This document shows, one piece after another, positions 1-6,684 of a DNA stretch of 9,051 nt. Position 1 is the stretch's first letter. Every line of letters starts with the position of its first letter. Source of the stretch: Betaproteobacteria bacterium (GTDB lineage Bacteria; Pseudomonadota; Gammaproteobacteria; Burkholderiales; Usitatibacteraceae); NCBI GenBank assembly GCA_003105245.1, contig PQAI01000116.1, forward strand, positions 11,170 to 20,220, read 5' to 3'. The notes beneath the pieces were generated by a model. The model did not search any database and was not told where the DNA came from. It saw only the letters and a program-made list of their open reading frames with translations. A program made the position numbers and the translations under genes.

Positions 1-1250
1 AGCCCCGCCTCGGTGATGGGCGCCTCCGGCTTGAAGTCGAGGAGGTCCTTCGCCGTCACGTTCACCTCCGGGTGCTGCTTGCCGTACTGGTTCGGCTGCG
101 GCATGTGCTTGTCGAAGATCTCCTTCGCGATCGGCACGAGGCCGGGATGCGCCACCCAGGTGCCGTCGCAGCCGTCGGTCACCTCGCGAAGCTTGTCGGC
201 GCGCACCTTCTCCATCGCGGCCTCGTTGGCGGCCGGGTCGTTCTTGATGGGAATCTGCGCCGCCATGCCGCCCATCGCCGGCGCGTTGCGGCGGTGGCAG
301 GTCTTCACCAGCAGCAGGGCGTAGGCGCGCATGAAGGGCGCGGTCATCGTGACCTGCGACCGGTCGGCGAGGCAGAACTCCGGGTGCGAGCGGAACTTCT
401 TGATGCAGGAGAAGATGTAGTCCCAGCGGCCGATGTTGAGGCCGGCCGAGTGGTCGCGCAGCTCCCAGAGGATCTCGTCCATCTCGAAGGCGGCCACGAT
501 GGTCTCGATGAGGACGGTCGCCTTGATCGAGCCGTGGGGGACGCCCAGCTCCTTCTGCGCCACGGTGAAGATGTCGTTCCAGAGGCGGGCCTCGAGGTGC
601 GACTCCATCTTGGGGAGGTAGAAGTAGGGGCCGGAGCCGCGCGCGAGCAGCTCCTTCGCGTTGTGGAAGAAGTACAGCGCGAAGTCGAAGATCCCGCCGG
701 AGACGGGCTTGCCGTCGATCTTCACGTGCTTCTCGTCCAGGTGCCAGCCGCGCGGGCGGGGGAAGAGGACCGCGGTCTTCTCGTTGAGCCGGTAGCTCTT
801 GCCGGCCTGCTCGAAGGTGATGGTGCGGCGCACCGCGTCCATGAGGTTCGCCTGGCCCTCGATCATGTTGGACCAGGTGGGGCAGTTGGCGTCCTCGAAG
901 TCCGCCATGAAGGTCGAGGCGCCCGAGTTGAGGGCGTTGATCACCATCTTGCGGTCCGTGGGACCCGTGATCTCGACCCTCCGGTCGAGGATGTCCGCGG
1001 GCTGGTCGGCGACCTTCCAGTCGGCGTCGCGCACCGACTTGGTGGCCGGCAGGAAGTCGGGCATCTTGCCGGCATCGAATTCCTTCTGGCGCCCGGCACG
1101 GGCGGCCAGCAGCTCGGCGCGGCGCGGGCCGAACTGGCGCAGGAGCTTCGCGGCGAAGGCCAGCGCCTCCGGGGTGAGGACGCGGCCGTACTCGGGCTTG
1201 AGGGCGCCGGTGATTTCCATGCCGGCGGGAAGGACGATCTTGGTATCCAT
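1..1250 (-). CDS. aceB: Malate synthase A, 3' end cut off by window edge
   Basis: Malate synthase condenses glyoxylate with acetyl-CoA to give malate, the second step of the glyoxylate shunt, in the cytoplasm. The 416 visible residues contain the family signature [16 protein letters not shown] at about 265-280, the PRPRGWH segment near 164-170 (active-site arginine region), and LIETI (248-251) plus RWDY (275-278), which should supply the acidic Mg ligands. The A-type enzyme is usually about 530 residues, so roughly 115 C-terminal residues, including the expected catalytic aspartate, lie left of the window. The ATG at 1250 is preceded by AAAGG about 6 nt upstream, and no longer start is needed. 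It is divergent from a LysR regulator, a common arrangement for a regulator controlling its neighbour. No isocitrate lyase gene is visible. The family call is firm and A-type is favoured over the longer G-type by the N-terminal sequence and compact spacing. Confidence 0.96.
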   Translation of the reverse strand, partial: MDTKIVLPAGMEITGALKPEYGRVLTPEALAFAAKLLRQFGPRRAELLAARAGRQKEFDAGKMPDFLPATKSVRDADWKVADQPADILDRRVEITGPTDRKMVINALNSGASTFMADFEDANCPTWSNMIEGQANLMDAVRRTITFEQAGKSYRLNEKTAVLFPRPRGWHLDEKHVKIDGKPVSGGIFDFALYFFHNAKELLARGSGPYFYLPKMESHLEARLWNDIFTVAQKELGVPHGSIKATVLIETIVAAFEMDEILWELRDHSAGLNIGRWDYIFSCIKKFRSHPEFCLADRSQVTMTAPFMRAYALLLVKTCHRRNAPAMGGMAAQIPIKNDPAANEAAMEKVRADKLREVTDGCDGTWVAHPGLVPIAKEIFDKHMPQPNQYGKQHPEVNVTAKDLLDFKPEAPITEAG

Positions 1251-1390
1251 GACTTGCCTTTCGGGTACGAGGGGGGCGCGTCACCGGGGGGCGCGCACCC
1301 GTTATCTGGAGTCAGCCTTGCAGTTTATTATGTGACTTGCGTTGGTGTAATCGCCAACTTTCGGAAAAGGTCTTATACTTCAAGTCGGCT
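1251..1390. promoter_or_regulatory. Divergent control region between aceB and LysR gene
   Basis: This 140-bp gap has a clearly AT-richer segment (about 1318-1385) in otherwise GC-rich DNA. An inverted repeat TTGGTG-TAAT-CGCCAA (1342-1357, one mismatch) sits in its middle. An overlapping T-N11-A candidate for a LysR-type regulator is at 1337-1349, with imperfect arms TTGC/GTAA. Toward aceB, a -10-like CATAAT lies at 1332-1327 with a weak TTGGCG at 1357-1352 (19-bp spacing). Toward the LysR gene, TATACT lies at 1374-1379 without a good -35. ACTTCAAGT (1377-1385) is a further short palindrome. The sites are seen in the sequence; their use is inferred. Confidence 0.5.
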
Positions 1391-2293
1391 ATGGACAAGT
1401 TCAAGGAGCTGACCACCTTCGTGGATGTCGCGCAGCGCGGCAGCCTGTCGGCCGCTGCCCGCGAGGAAGGCATCACGCCGGCCATGGTGGGGCGGCGGAT
1501 CGACCAGCTCGAGGAGCGCCTGGGCGTGAAGCTCTTCAAGCGCTCCACGCGGAAGGTGACCCTCACCCCGGAGGGTGCCACATTTTACGAGGATTGCCAT
1601 CGCGTCCTGGAGGAGCTGCGCTCGGCCGAGGACGCGCTCACGGCGGGCGCGAAGAGCGCCGCGGGACGCCTCATCGTCACCGCGCCCACCGCCTTCGGGC
1701 GCAAGCACATCGCGCCGCACCTGCCCGCCTTCCTCGCCGCGCATCCCAACCTCGCGGTGCAGCTGCACCTTTCGGAGCGCGTCGTCGACCTCAAGAACGA
1801 GCGCTTCGACCTCGCGGTGCGCATCGCGGACCTGAAGAGCGCGGACCTCGTGGCCGTGAAGCTCGCCCGCAACCACCGCATGGTCTGCGCCTCGCCGGCC
1901 TACCTGAAGCGCGCCGGCCGGCCCCGGACGCTCGCCGACCTCGCTCGCCACAACTGCCTGGTGACCAGCACGGAGGACGGCGTGTCCGACACCTGGTCGT
2001 TCCAGGACCGCGGCAAGCCCGTTCCCGTCAAGGTGAACGGCAACCTGCAGTGCAACGACGGCGAGGTGCTCACGCGCTGGGCGCTCGCCGGCGAGGGCCT
2101 CGCCCTGCGCAGCGCCTGGGAGGTGAGCGAGGAGGTGAAGAAGGGGCGCCTGGTGCCCGTGCTCGAGGAATTCGCGGTGCCGGGCAACAACATCTACGCC
2201 GTCTTCCCGGAGCGCCGCCTCCTGCCGGCGAAGGTGCGGTTCTTCATCGAGCACCTGAAGAAGGCCTTCGGCGACCCGCCGTACTGGGAATAG
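1391..2293 (+). CDS. LysR-type transcriptional regulator
   Basis: A 300-residue LysR-type transcriptional regulator. The N-terminal winged helix-turn-helix covers about residues 3-60: FKELTTFVDVAQRGSLSAAA, then the recognition region ITPAMVGRRIDQLEERLGVKLFKRSTRKVTLTPEG. A linker helix runs to about 88. The co-inducer-binding domain follows from about 91 (GRLIVTAPTAFGR...) to the C-terminus. Length is typical of the family. The ATG at 1391 gives the canonical N-terminus MDKFKEL; a TTG at 1337 would add 18 residues not expected in the family. No Shine-Dalgarno sequence is close to the ATG. The gene is divergent from aceB, so malate synthase is its most obvious target, but the ligand is unknown. 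It converges with the response-regulator gene, with stop codons 2 bp apart. Confidence 0.93.
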   Translation: MDKFKELTTFVDVAQRGSLSAAAREEGITPAMVGRRIDQLEERLGVKLFKRSTRKVTLTPEGATFYEDCHRVLEELRSAEDALTAGAKSAAGRLIVTAPTAFGRKHIAPHLPAFLAAHPNLAVQLHLSERVVDLKNERFDLAVRIADLKSADLVAVKLARNHRMVCASPAYLKRAGRPRTLADLARHNCLVTSTEDGVSDTWSFQDRGKPVPVKVNGNLQCNDGEVLTRWALAGEGLALRSAWEVSEEVKKGRLVPVLEEFAVPGNNIYAVFPERRLLPAKVRFFIEHLKKAFGDPPYWE

Positions 2294-2295
2294 GG

Positions 2296-3057
2296 CTACC
2301 GGAATTCCTTCACCACGTGCTGCTGCCGCCGGCTCACCGCCAGGCGCTCGCCCGTGCCGCGGATCACCACCGCCCAGCCCGACTCGCTCTCCGCGGCGTT
2401 CCTCTCGAAGCCCTCGACGGCCGCGCGCGCCACGAGGCAATTGCGGTGGATCCGGACGAACTCGTCGCCGAACTCCTCCTCGAGCCGGGTGAGCGACTCC
2501 TCGACCAGGAACTCGCGCGCGGCAGTGCGCACGGTGACGTACTTCTGCTCGGCGCGCAGGTAGAGCACGTCGGCCAGCGCCACCAGGTGGATGCGGCCGC
2601 GCTCGTGCACGCTCAGGTGCCGCCGCGGGTGGCCGGCAGCGGCCGCCGCCAGGGCCTCCCGGCTGGGCGAGGTCGCGACCGCCTTGCGCAGGGCCGCGAG
2701 CAGCCTCTCGGCGCGGATGGGCTTGAGCAGGTAGTCGATGGCGTTCACCTCGAAGGCCTTGATCGCGTAGGCGTCGAAGGCCGTGGTGAAGATGACCCCG
2801 GGCGGGTTCGGCATCCCCGCCAGGTGGCGAGCCGCCTCGATGCCGTCCATCTGCGGCATGCGGATGTCGAGGAGCACGATGTCCACCTTCTCGCGTCCGG
2901 CGATCTCCAGCACCTCGCGCCCGTTCCGGGCCTCGTCGACGAGGACGAGGGGAAACTCGGCGCGGCAGTCGTCGAGGAGGTCGCGCAGGCGGGCGCGCGC
3001 GGGCGCCTCGTCGTCGGCGACGAGGATGCGCGGCAGGCGGGCGTCGGCGAGCGTCAT
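2296..3057 (-). CDS. LytTR-family response regulator (AlgR/LytT-like)
   Basis: A 253-residue cytoplasmic response regulator and the likely partner of the upstream kinase. The receiver domain spans about residues 10-127: acidic pair D15-D16, phospho-acceptor D64 in [13 protein letters not shown] at 91-92 and K112 in LLKPI. A linker with an alanine run (137-141) leads to a LytTR DNA-binding domain at about 146-250, including [18 protein letters not shown] and [11 protein letters not shown]. The ATG at 3057 overlaps the kinase TGA as ATGA, which implies translational coupling; no Shine-Dalgarno is needed or seen. The pairing with a LytS/AlgZ-type kinase next to argH resembles the argH-fimS(algZ)-algR locus of Pseudomonas and relatives. 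There hemC usually follows algR, whereas here a LysR gene converges on it. The target genes are not evident from the window. Confidence 0.94.
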   Translation of the reverse strand: MTLADARLPRILVADDEAPARARLRDLLDDCRAEFPLVLVDEARNGREVLEIAGREKVDIVLLDIRMPQMDGIEAARHLAGMPNPPGVIFTTAFDAYAIKAFEVNAIDYLLKPIRAERLLAALRKAVATSPSREALAAAAAGHPRRHLSVHERGRIHLVALADVLYLRAEQKYVTVRTAAREFLVEESLTRLEEEFGDEFVRIHRNCLVARAAVEGFERNAAESESGWAVVIRGTGERLAVSRRQQHVVKEFR

Positions 3058-4070
3058 CGCGGGGCGGTGATGTACGGAAGGCGCAGCGTGACCTCGTAGA
3101 CCCGCCCCTCCACGCGCGCCTGCAGGCTCGCCTCGGCGTCGAAGTGCAGCTGCAGGCGCTCGCGGATGTTGGCGAGCGCCATGCGGTTGCCGGCGTGGTT
3201 GTCGCCGCCGGCCCGGAACGGGTTCGTGAGGCGGACGAGGACCTGGTCGGCCGTCCCGGAGACCTCGATGGCGATCTCGCCGCCTTCCTCGAGGGGCTCG
3301 ACGCCGTGGTAGACCGCGTTCTCCACCAGCGGCTGCAGCATCATCGCCGGGACCAGGGCGTCGGCGGGCATCCGGTCGACGCGCCAGGCCACGCGCAGGC
3401 GCTCGCCCAGGCGCAGCTCCTCGATGGCCAGGTACTGCCGGGCGATGTCGATCTCCTTGGCGATCGGCGAAAGGGCGGTGTTGTCGGCCATGAGCACGCG
3501 GAAGAGGTCGGCGAGGTCCTCCAGGGCCCGCTCGGCGCGCTTCGGGTCCGAGCGGATGAGCGACAGGACGGCGTTGATGCTGTTGTAGAGGAAGTGCGGG
3601 CGGATGCGCGCCTGCAGCGCCTGGATGCGCGCCTGGGCGATCGCGGGAGACTGGGCGCGCGCGCGCAGGTCGAAGTAGGCGAGGATCGCGCCGGCCACGA
3701 ACAGAACGAAGAAGGCCTGGTGCAGGATCGATCCGGGGTCCTGCTCCGGGAACATGGCGCCGAAGAGCTGCCCCCAGGCCCAGGCGAGGACCAGCTCCAG
3801 GACGACGACCGCCGACAGCGCCGCGGGGTAGGAAAGGGAATGCAGCACCCGCCGGCCGGCGCACAGCAGGGTGAGGGAGACGATGAGGACGGGCTCGGCG
3901 AACGCCGCGGCCAGCAGGAATTGCCCCGCCAGGTCCGCGACCTGCCGCGAGCGCATGACGGCCGCGGCCAGCACGAACAGGTTCACGATGACCAGCACGC
4001 GCAGCATCACGCCCAGGTTGCAGAAATTGGGCAGCCGGATGCCCGCACCCGTCTGATTTATACTCGCCAC
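3054..4070 (-). CDS. LytS/AlgZ-type membrane sensor histidine kinase, GTG start
   Basis: A sensor kinase of about 338 residues. After the short segment LPNFCNLGV (about 13-21), four hydrophobic stretches (about 22-39, 50-71, 82-105, 118-134) form the membrane domain. The His_kinase domain then has the phospho-acceptor motif [19 protein letters not shown] with H159. The ATPase N-box [12 protein letters not shown] is at 246-257 and a divergent G-box [13 protein letters not shown] at 294-306. No separate periplasmic sensor domain is visible. The start is uncertain. GTG at 4070 keeps the LPNFCNLG segment, which I recall as conserved in proteobacterial homologues, and has GGGAAG about 9 nt upstream. 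ATG at 4007 would give 317 residues, drop that segment, and lacks a ribosome site. The stop overlaps the response-regulator start, so the two form a two-gene operon. It is divergent from argH. Confidence 0.9.
   Translation of the reverse strand: MASINQTGAGIRLPNFCNLGVMLRVLVIVNLFVLAAAVMRSRQVADLAGQFLLAAAFAEPVLIVSLTLLCAGRRVLHSLSYPAALSAVVVLELVLAWAWGQLFGAMFPEQDPGSILHQAFFVLFVAGAILAYFDLRARAQSPAIAQARIQALQARIRPHFLYNSINAVLSLIRSDPKRAERALEDLADLFRVLMADNTALSPIAKEIDIARQYLAIEELRLGERLRVAWRVDRMPADALVPAMMLQPLVENAVYHGVEPLEEGGEIAIEVSGTADQVLVRLTNPFRAGGDNHAGNRMALANIRERLQLHFDAEASLQARVEGRVYEVTLRLPYITAPR
4057..4064. promoter_or_regulatory. Back-to-back -10-like elements for argH and kinase operon
   Basis: TATACT at 4059-4064 on the plus strand is a good -10 for argH and would place transcription start near 4071, giving a leader of about 30 nt. 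On the minus strand the same bases read TATAAA (4062-4057), a -10 candidate for the kinase operon. Neither has a convincing -35. If the minus-strand one were used, the transcript would start downstream of the GTG at 4070 and the kinase would have to begin at ATG 4007. The motifs are seen; their use is inferred. Confidence 0.4.
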
Positions 4071-4100
4071 GCAGCCATTCTTCCCGACGCCGCTCACTCC

Positions 4101-5507
4101 ATGCAACACGAAGATCCCCCGACCGGCGCGCCGACGCCCGCCAAGGCCTGGTCCGGCCGGTTCGCGGAACCCGCCGACCGGCTCATGCAGCGCTACACCG
4201 CCTCGGTGGCGTTCGACCGGCGCCTGGCCCCGTACGACATCCAGGGCTCGCTCGCGCACGCCCGGATGCTCTCGCGCTGCGGCATCCTTTCGGCCGCGGA
4301 CCTGGAGGCGATCGAGCGCGGCATGGCCCAGGTGGCCGACGAGATCCGCGCCGGGCGCTTCGAGTGGTCGGTCGCCCGGGAGGACGTGCACCTCAACATC
4401 GAGGCCCGCCTCACCGAGCTGGTGGGCGACGCCGGCAAGCGGCTGCACACCGCCCGCTCGCGCAACGACCAGGTCGCCACCGACATCCGGCTGTGGCTGC
4501 GCGCCGAGATCGACGGCCTCCTGGGGCTCCTGCGCGCGGTCCGGGAGCGACTGCTCGACCTGGCCGAAGCGCACGCCGCGACGGTGATGCCCGGCTTCAC
4601 CCACCTCCAGGTCGCCCAGCCCGTCACCTTCGGGCACCACCTGATGGCCTATTTCGAGATGTTCTCGCGCGACGCGGGCCGCCTCGCGGACTGCCGCCGC
4701 CGGGTGAACCTCCTGCCGCTGGGGTCGGCGGCGCTCGCCGGCACGAGCTTCCCCATCGACCGCGAGTCGGTGGCGGCCGAGCTGGGCTTCGACGGCGTCT
4801 GCGAGAACTCCCTGGACGCGGTCTCGGACCGGGACTTCGCGATCGAATTCCTGGCTGCCGGCGCGCTCGCCATGGCGCACGTGTCGCGGCTATCGGAGGA
4901 GCTCGTCCTGTGGATGAACCCGCGCTTCGGGTTCGTCGACATCGCCGACCGCTTCTGCACCGGCTCCTCGATCATGCCGCAGAAGAAGAACCCGGACGTC
5001 CCCGAGCTCATGCGCGGCAAGACCGGCCGGGTCTACGGGGCGCTGGTGGCCCTGCTCACCCTGGTGAAGGCGCAGCCGCTCGCCTACAACAAGGACAACC
5101 AGGAGGACAAGGAGCCGCTCTTCGACGCCGCCGACACGCTGGCCGACACCTTCACGATCCTGGCCGAGCTCCTGGGCGGGGTCACGCCGCGGCCGGAGCG
5201 CATGCGCGAGGCCCTCTCCCAGGGTTTCGCGACCGCGACCGACCTCGCCGACTACCTGGTGAGGAAGGGGGTGCCCTTCCGCGACGCCCACGAGATCGTC
5301 GCCCGCGCCGTCCGCGAGGCGGAGCAGGCGGGTCGCGACCTCTCGGAGCTGCCCCTGGAAAAGCTTCGCGCCTTCTCCAGCCGGATCGAGGCGGACGTGT
5401 TCGGGCTGCTCACGCCCGAAGGGTCGGTCGCGTTGCGCCGGCACACCGGGGGGACGGCTCCCGAGGCCGTGCGCCAGGCCATCGCCCGGGCGCGCGCGCG
5501 GCTCTAG
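4101..5507 (+). CDS. argH: Argininosuccinate lyase
   Basis: A 468-residue cytoplasmic enzyme that cleaves argininosuccinate to arginine and fumarate, the last step of arginine synthesis. It belongs to the fumarase/aspartase superfamily and acts as a homotetramer. The N-terminal [22 protein letters not shown] is characteristic. Conserved blocks are TARSRNDQ (117-124), GFTHLQ with catalytic H168 (165-170), and the superfamily signature [12 protein letters not shown] (288-299), which contains the catalytic serine. Length matches the family (about 460). The ATG at 4101 has no clear Shine-Dalgarno. The open frame extends far upstream, but that part is antisense to the kinase gene and unlike ArgH. 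It is divergent from the sensor kinase, as in argH-fimS/algZ-algR loci elsewhere. It converges with the MarR-type gene, leaving only 4 bp between stop codons. Confidence 0.97.
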   Translation: MQHEDPPTGAPTPAKAWSGRFAEPADRLMQRYTASVAFDRRLAPYDIQGSLAHARMLSRCGILSAADLEAIERGMAQVADEIRAGRFEWSVAREDVHLNIEARLTELVGDAGKRLHTARSRNDQVATDIRLWLRAEIDGLLGLLRAVRERLLDLAEAHAATVMPGFTHLQVAQPVTFGHHLMAYFEMFSRDAGRLADCRRRVNLLPLGSAALAGTSFPIDRESVAAELGFDGVCENSLDAVSDRDFAIEFLAAGALAMAHVSRLSEELVLWMNPRFGFVDIADRFCTGSSIMPQKKNPDVPELMRGKTGRVYGALVALLTLVKAQPLAYNKDNQEDKEPLFDAADTLADTFTILAELLGGVTPRPERMREALSQGFATATDLADYLVRKGVPFRDAHEIVARAVREAEQAGRDLSELPLEKLRAFSSRIEADVFGLLTPEGSVALRRHTGGTAPEAVRQAIARARARL

Positions 5508-5511
5508 CCGC

Positions 5512-6093
5512 CTACTCGCTCTCCCGCTTCGCCTCGAAAAGCCAGCACAGGCGCCGGGTCTCCGGGCCGGAGAGCCGGTCGCCCATCAGGCCGCACCGGA
5601 AGATGCGCTGGGAGAGCTTCTGGCAGTGGGCGCAGTCGGTGCACTCCCCGAACATCGCCCCCTCGTTGTCCTCCTGGAAGGTGGCGAGCGTCTCGCGCAG
5701 CGCCGAGGTGGCGTTGCGGATGCGGTTCGGGCTGATGTTGCGGGTGGCGTTCTGCCAGGGCAGCGCCGGCTGCGCCTCGTAGAGGAGCTGCTCGCCGGCC
5801 GTCGACAGCCGCAGGCGGACGACGCGGCGGTCGATGTCGTCCTGGTAGCGCTCGATGAGGCCGCGGCGGTCGAGGATGAGGAGCGTCTGCGAGACCGTGC
5901 CCTTGGTGAGGCCCAGGTACGCGGCCAGGGCCTGGGGCGTGTTCGAGTAGCGGTTCGCCTTGCTAAGATAGATGAGCGCGTGCAGGTGGACGGGCTGGAG
6001 GTTCTCGTCGGCGCCCGCCCTGCGCAGCTCGGCACGCATCAGGTTCGCCAGCCGCTCGACCAGCTCCAGCAGCACCAGCGGGTTCTTGTCCAC
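5512..6093 (-). CDS. MarR-family regulator with cysteine-rich C-terminal tail
   Basis: A 193-residue MarR-type winged-helix regulator, longer than the usual 140-160. A dimerisation helix (1-30) is followed by the DNA-binding region at about 35-100: LHALIYLSKANRYSNTPQAL, recognition helix TKGTVSQTLLILDRRGLIER, and wing DDIDRRVVRLRLSTAG. The last 45 residues form an extension with all five cysteines of the protein: C151, C154, C157, C167 and C183 (C-x2-C-x2-C-x9-C-x15-C), plus H156. This could hold a metal ion or iron-sulfur cluster, or act as a thiol switch; that is inference. The start is GTG at 6093, set by GGGAGGA 4 nt upstream. Its promoter carries inverted repeats fitting autorepression. 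It lies downstream of cyaY on the same strand. I do not recognise a named orthologue. Confidence 0.93.
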   Translation of the reverse strand: MDKNPLVLLELVERLANLMRAELRRAGADENLQPVHLHALIYLSKANRYSNTPQALAAYLGLTKGTVSQTLLILDRRGLIERYQDDIDRRVVRLRLSTAGEQLLYEAQPALPWQNATRNISPNRIRNATSALRETLATFQEDNEGAMFGECTDCAHCQKLSQRIFRCGLMGDRLSGPETRRLCWLFEAKRESE

Positions 6094-6128
6094 GCCGTCC
6101 TCCCGTCGCGCTCCGTGCGCGCCCCCAA

Positions 6129-6157
6129 TTAGTATCGGGTCGATACGACAAAGTCAA
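6129..6157 (-). promoter_or_regulatory. Promoter of the MarR-type gene
   Basis: On the minus strand TTGACT (6157-6152) is a near-consensus -35. It is followed after 17 bp by TACTAA (6134-6129) as the -10; the one-base-shifted ACTAAT is an alternative. Transcription would start near 6122, about 28 nt upstream of the GTG, leaving room for the strong ribosome site at about 6098-6104. A 15-bp palindrome fills the spacer and overlaps the -10, which is a classic repressor position. Confidence 0.6.
6132..6146. promoter_or_regulatory. Operator-like palindrome O1, GTATCG-N3-CGATAC
   Basis: GTATCGGGTCGATAC is a perfect inverted repeat of 6-bp arms with a 3-bp centre. It overlaps the -10 and spacer of the promoter of the MarR-type gene. 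Size and placement fit a MarR dimer site, and autorepression is the simplest reading. Its centre is 48 bp from O2. Confidence 0.7.
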
Positions 6158-6179
6158 GGATTTGCGCGACCGACTTTTC

Positions 6180-6194
6180 GTGTCGGATCGATAC
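6180..6194. promoter_or_regulatory. Operator-like palindrome O2, GTGTCG-N3-CGATAC
   Basis: GTGTCGGATCGATAC matches O1 with one arm mismatch. It lies upstream of the -35 of the MarR-type gene and 24 bp beyond the cyaY stop codon. A small hairpin, CCGAC-N7-GTCGG (6170-6186), overlaps it. A weaker second site upstream of a promoter-overlapping site is common in autoregulated systems; that role is inferred. Confidence 0.6.
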
Positions 6195-6217
6195 CTTCTC
6201 CGGCGGGGCGCCGCTTT

Positions 6218-6529
6218 TCAGCCGAAATCGAGGCTCTCGCCGCCCTGGGCGAGCACGATCCGCGCGAGGCTGGCGAAGAGCTCCTCGCCGGAGCGCGTGT
6301 CGCGCCAGGCGCCGTCCCTCCAGGCGAAGTGGAAGCCGCCGGAGCGCGCCGCCACCCAGACCTCGCGGTTGGGGGTCTGGCGGTTGACGATGATCCGGCT
6401 GCCGTCGGGGCACTCGAGGGTGAGGATGCCGGCCTCGAGGTCGGCGTCGATGCCCCCGGAGGCCTCGGCCGCGCGCTCGATGCGCGAGAGGACGCCGTCG
6501 ACGGCGCGGTGGAACTCGGTCTCATCCAT
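6218..6529 (-). CDS. cyaY: CyaY, bacterial frataxin
   Basis: A 103-residue frataxin-family protein that binds iron and modulates iron-sulfur cluster assembly on the cysteine desulfurase IscS in the cytoplasm. The whole length aligns by eye with E. coli CyaY (106 residues): N-terminal MDETEFHRAVDGVL, then ILTLECPDGSRIIVNRQTP with the conserved NRQ-P stretch (49-53), then VWVAARSGGFHF and WRDTRSGEELFASL. Acidic residues in the first helix are fewer than in E. coli (D2, E3, E5, D11, E18), so the iron-binding ridge may be weaker. No Shine-Dalgarno is visible before the ATG at 6529. It is divergent from lptM-lysA, the same cyaY/lptM arrangement seen widely in proteobacteria. The MarR-type gene follows on the same strand after 124 bp, with its own promoter. 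Confidence 0.95.
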   Translation of the reverse strand: MDETEFHRAVDGVLSRIERAAEASGGIDADLEAGILTLECPDGSRIIVNRQTPNREVWVAARSGGFHFAWRDGAWRDTRSGEELFASLARIVLAQGGESLDFG

Positions 6530-6564
6530 GGGAGGGGCGGAAGGGCTGTGCTACGCTCTTCGCG

Positions 6565-6684
6565 ATGATACGCGCTCTCGCCTGGATCGCGCTCGCCGCC
6601 GCCCTCGGCGCGTGCGGGCAGAAGGGTCCCCTCAAGCTTCCCGAGCCGCCGAAGGCCGCCGCCGCGGCGAGCGTCGCGCCATGA
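6565..6684 (+). CDS. lptM: Small lipoprotein, LptM (YifL)-like
   Basis: A 39-residue lipoprotein. A short signal peptide (MIRALAWIALAAALGAC) ends in the lipobox LGAC with C17 as the lipidated residue. It is followed by GQKGPLKLPEPP, which matches the CGxKGPLYxP signature of LptM/YifL. In E. coli this protein helps oxidative maturation of the LptD-LptE LPS translocon in the outer membrane. The tail is alanine-rich. The TGA overlaps the lysA ATG as ATGA, so the two are probably cotranslated. There is no Shine-Dalgarno. A possible extended -10 (TG-C-TACGCT, 6549-6557) would start transcription almost at the ATG, so a leaderless mRNA is possible. Placement between cyaY and a lysine-pathway gene matches the usual lptM context. 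Confidence 0.87.
   Translation: MIRALAWIALAAALGACGQKGPLKLPEPPKAAAAASVAP

Noticed and set aside
72..1412. 446-codon plus-strand open frame opposite aceB
   Set aside because: It is the antisense shadow of malate synthase in GC-rich DNA. Its translation is low-complexity H/R/V/G/L-rich and matches no family, while the opposite frame is clearly malate synthase.
1594..3099. 501-codon plus-strand open frame across the LysR and response-regulator genes
   Set aside because: It crosses two confidently assigned genes on opposite strands. Its composition is R/A/G-rich, as expected of a shadow frame.
3144..4100. N-terminal extension of the argH frame
   Set aside because: The frame is open upstream but lies antisense to the sensor kinase. 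ArgH homology starts just after the ATG at 4101.
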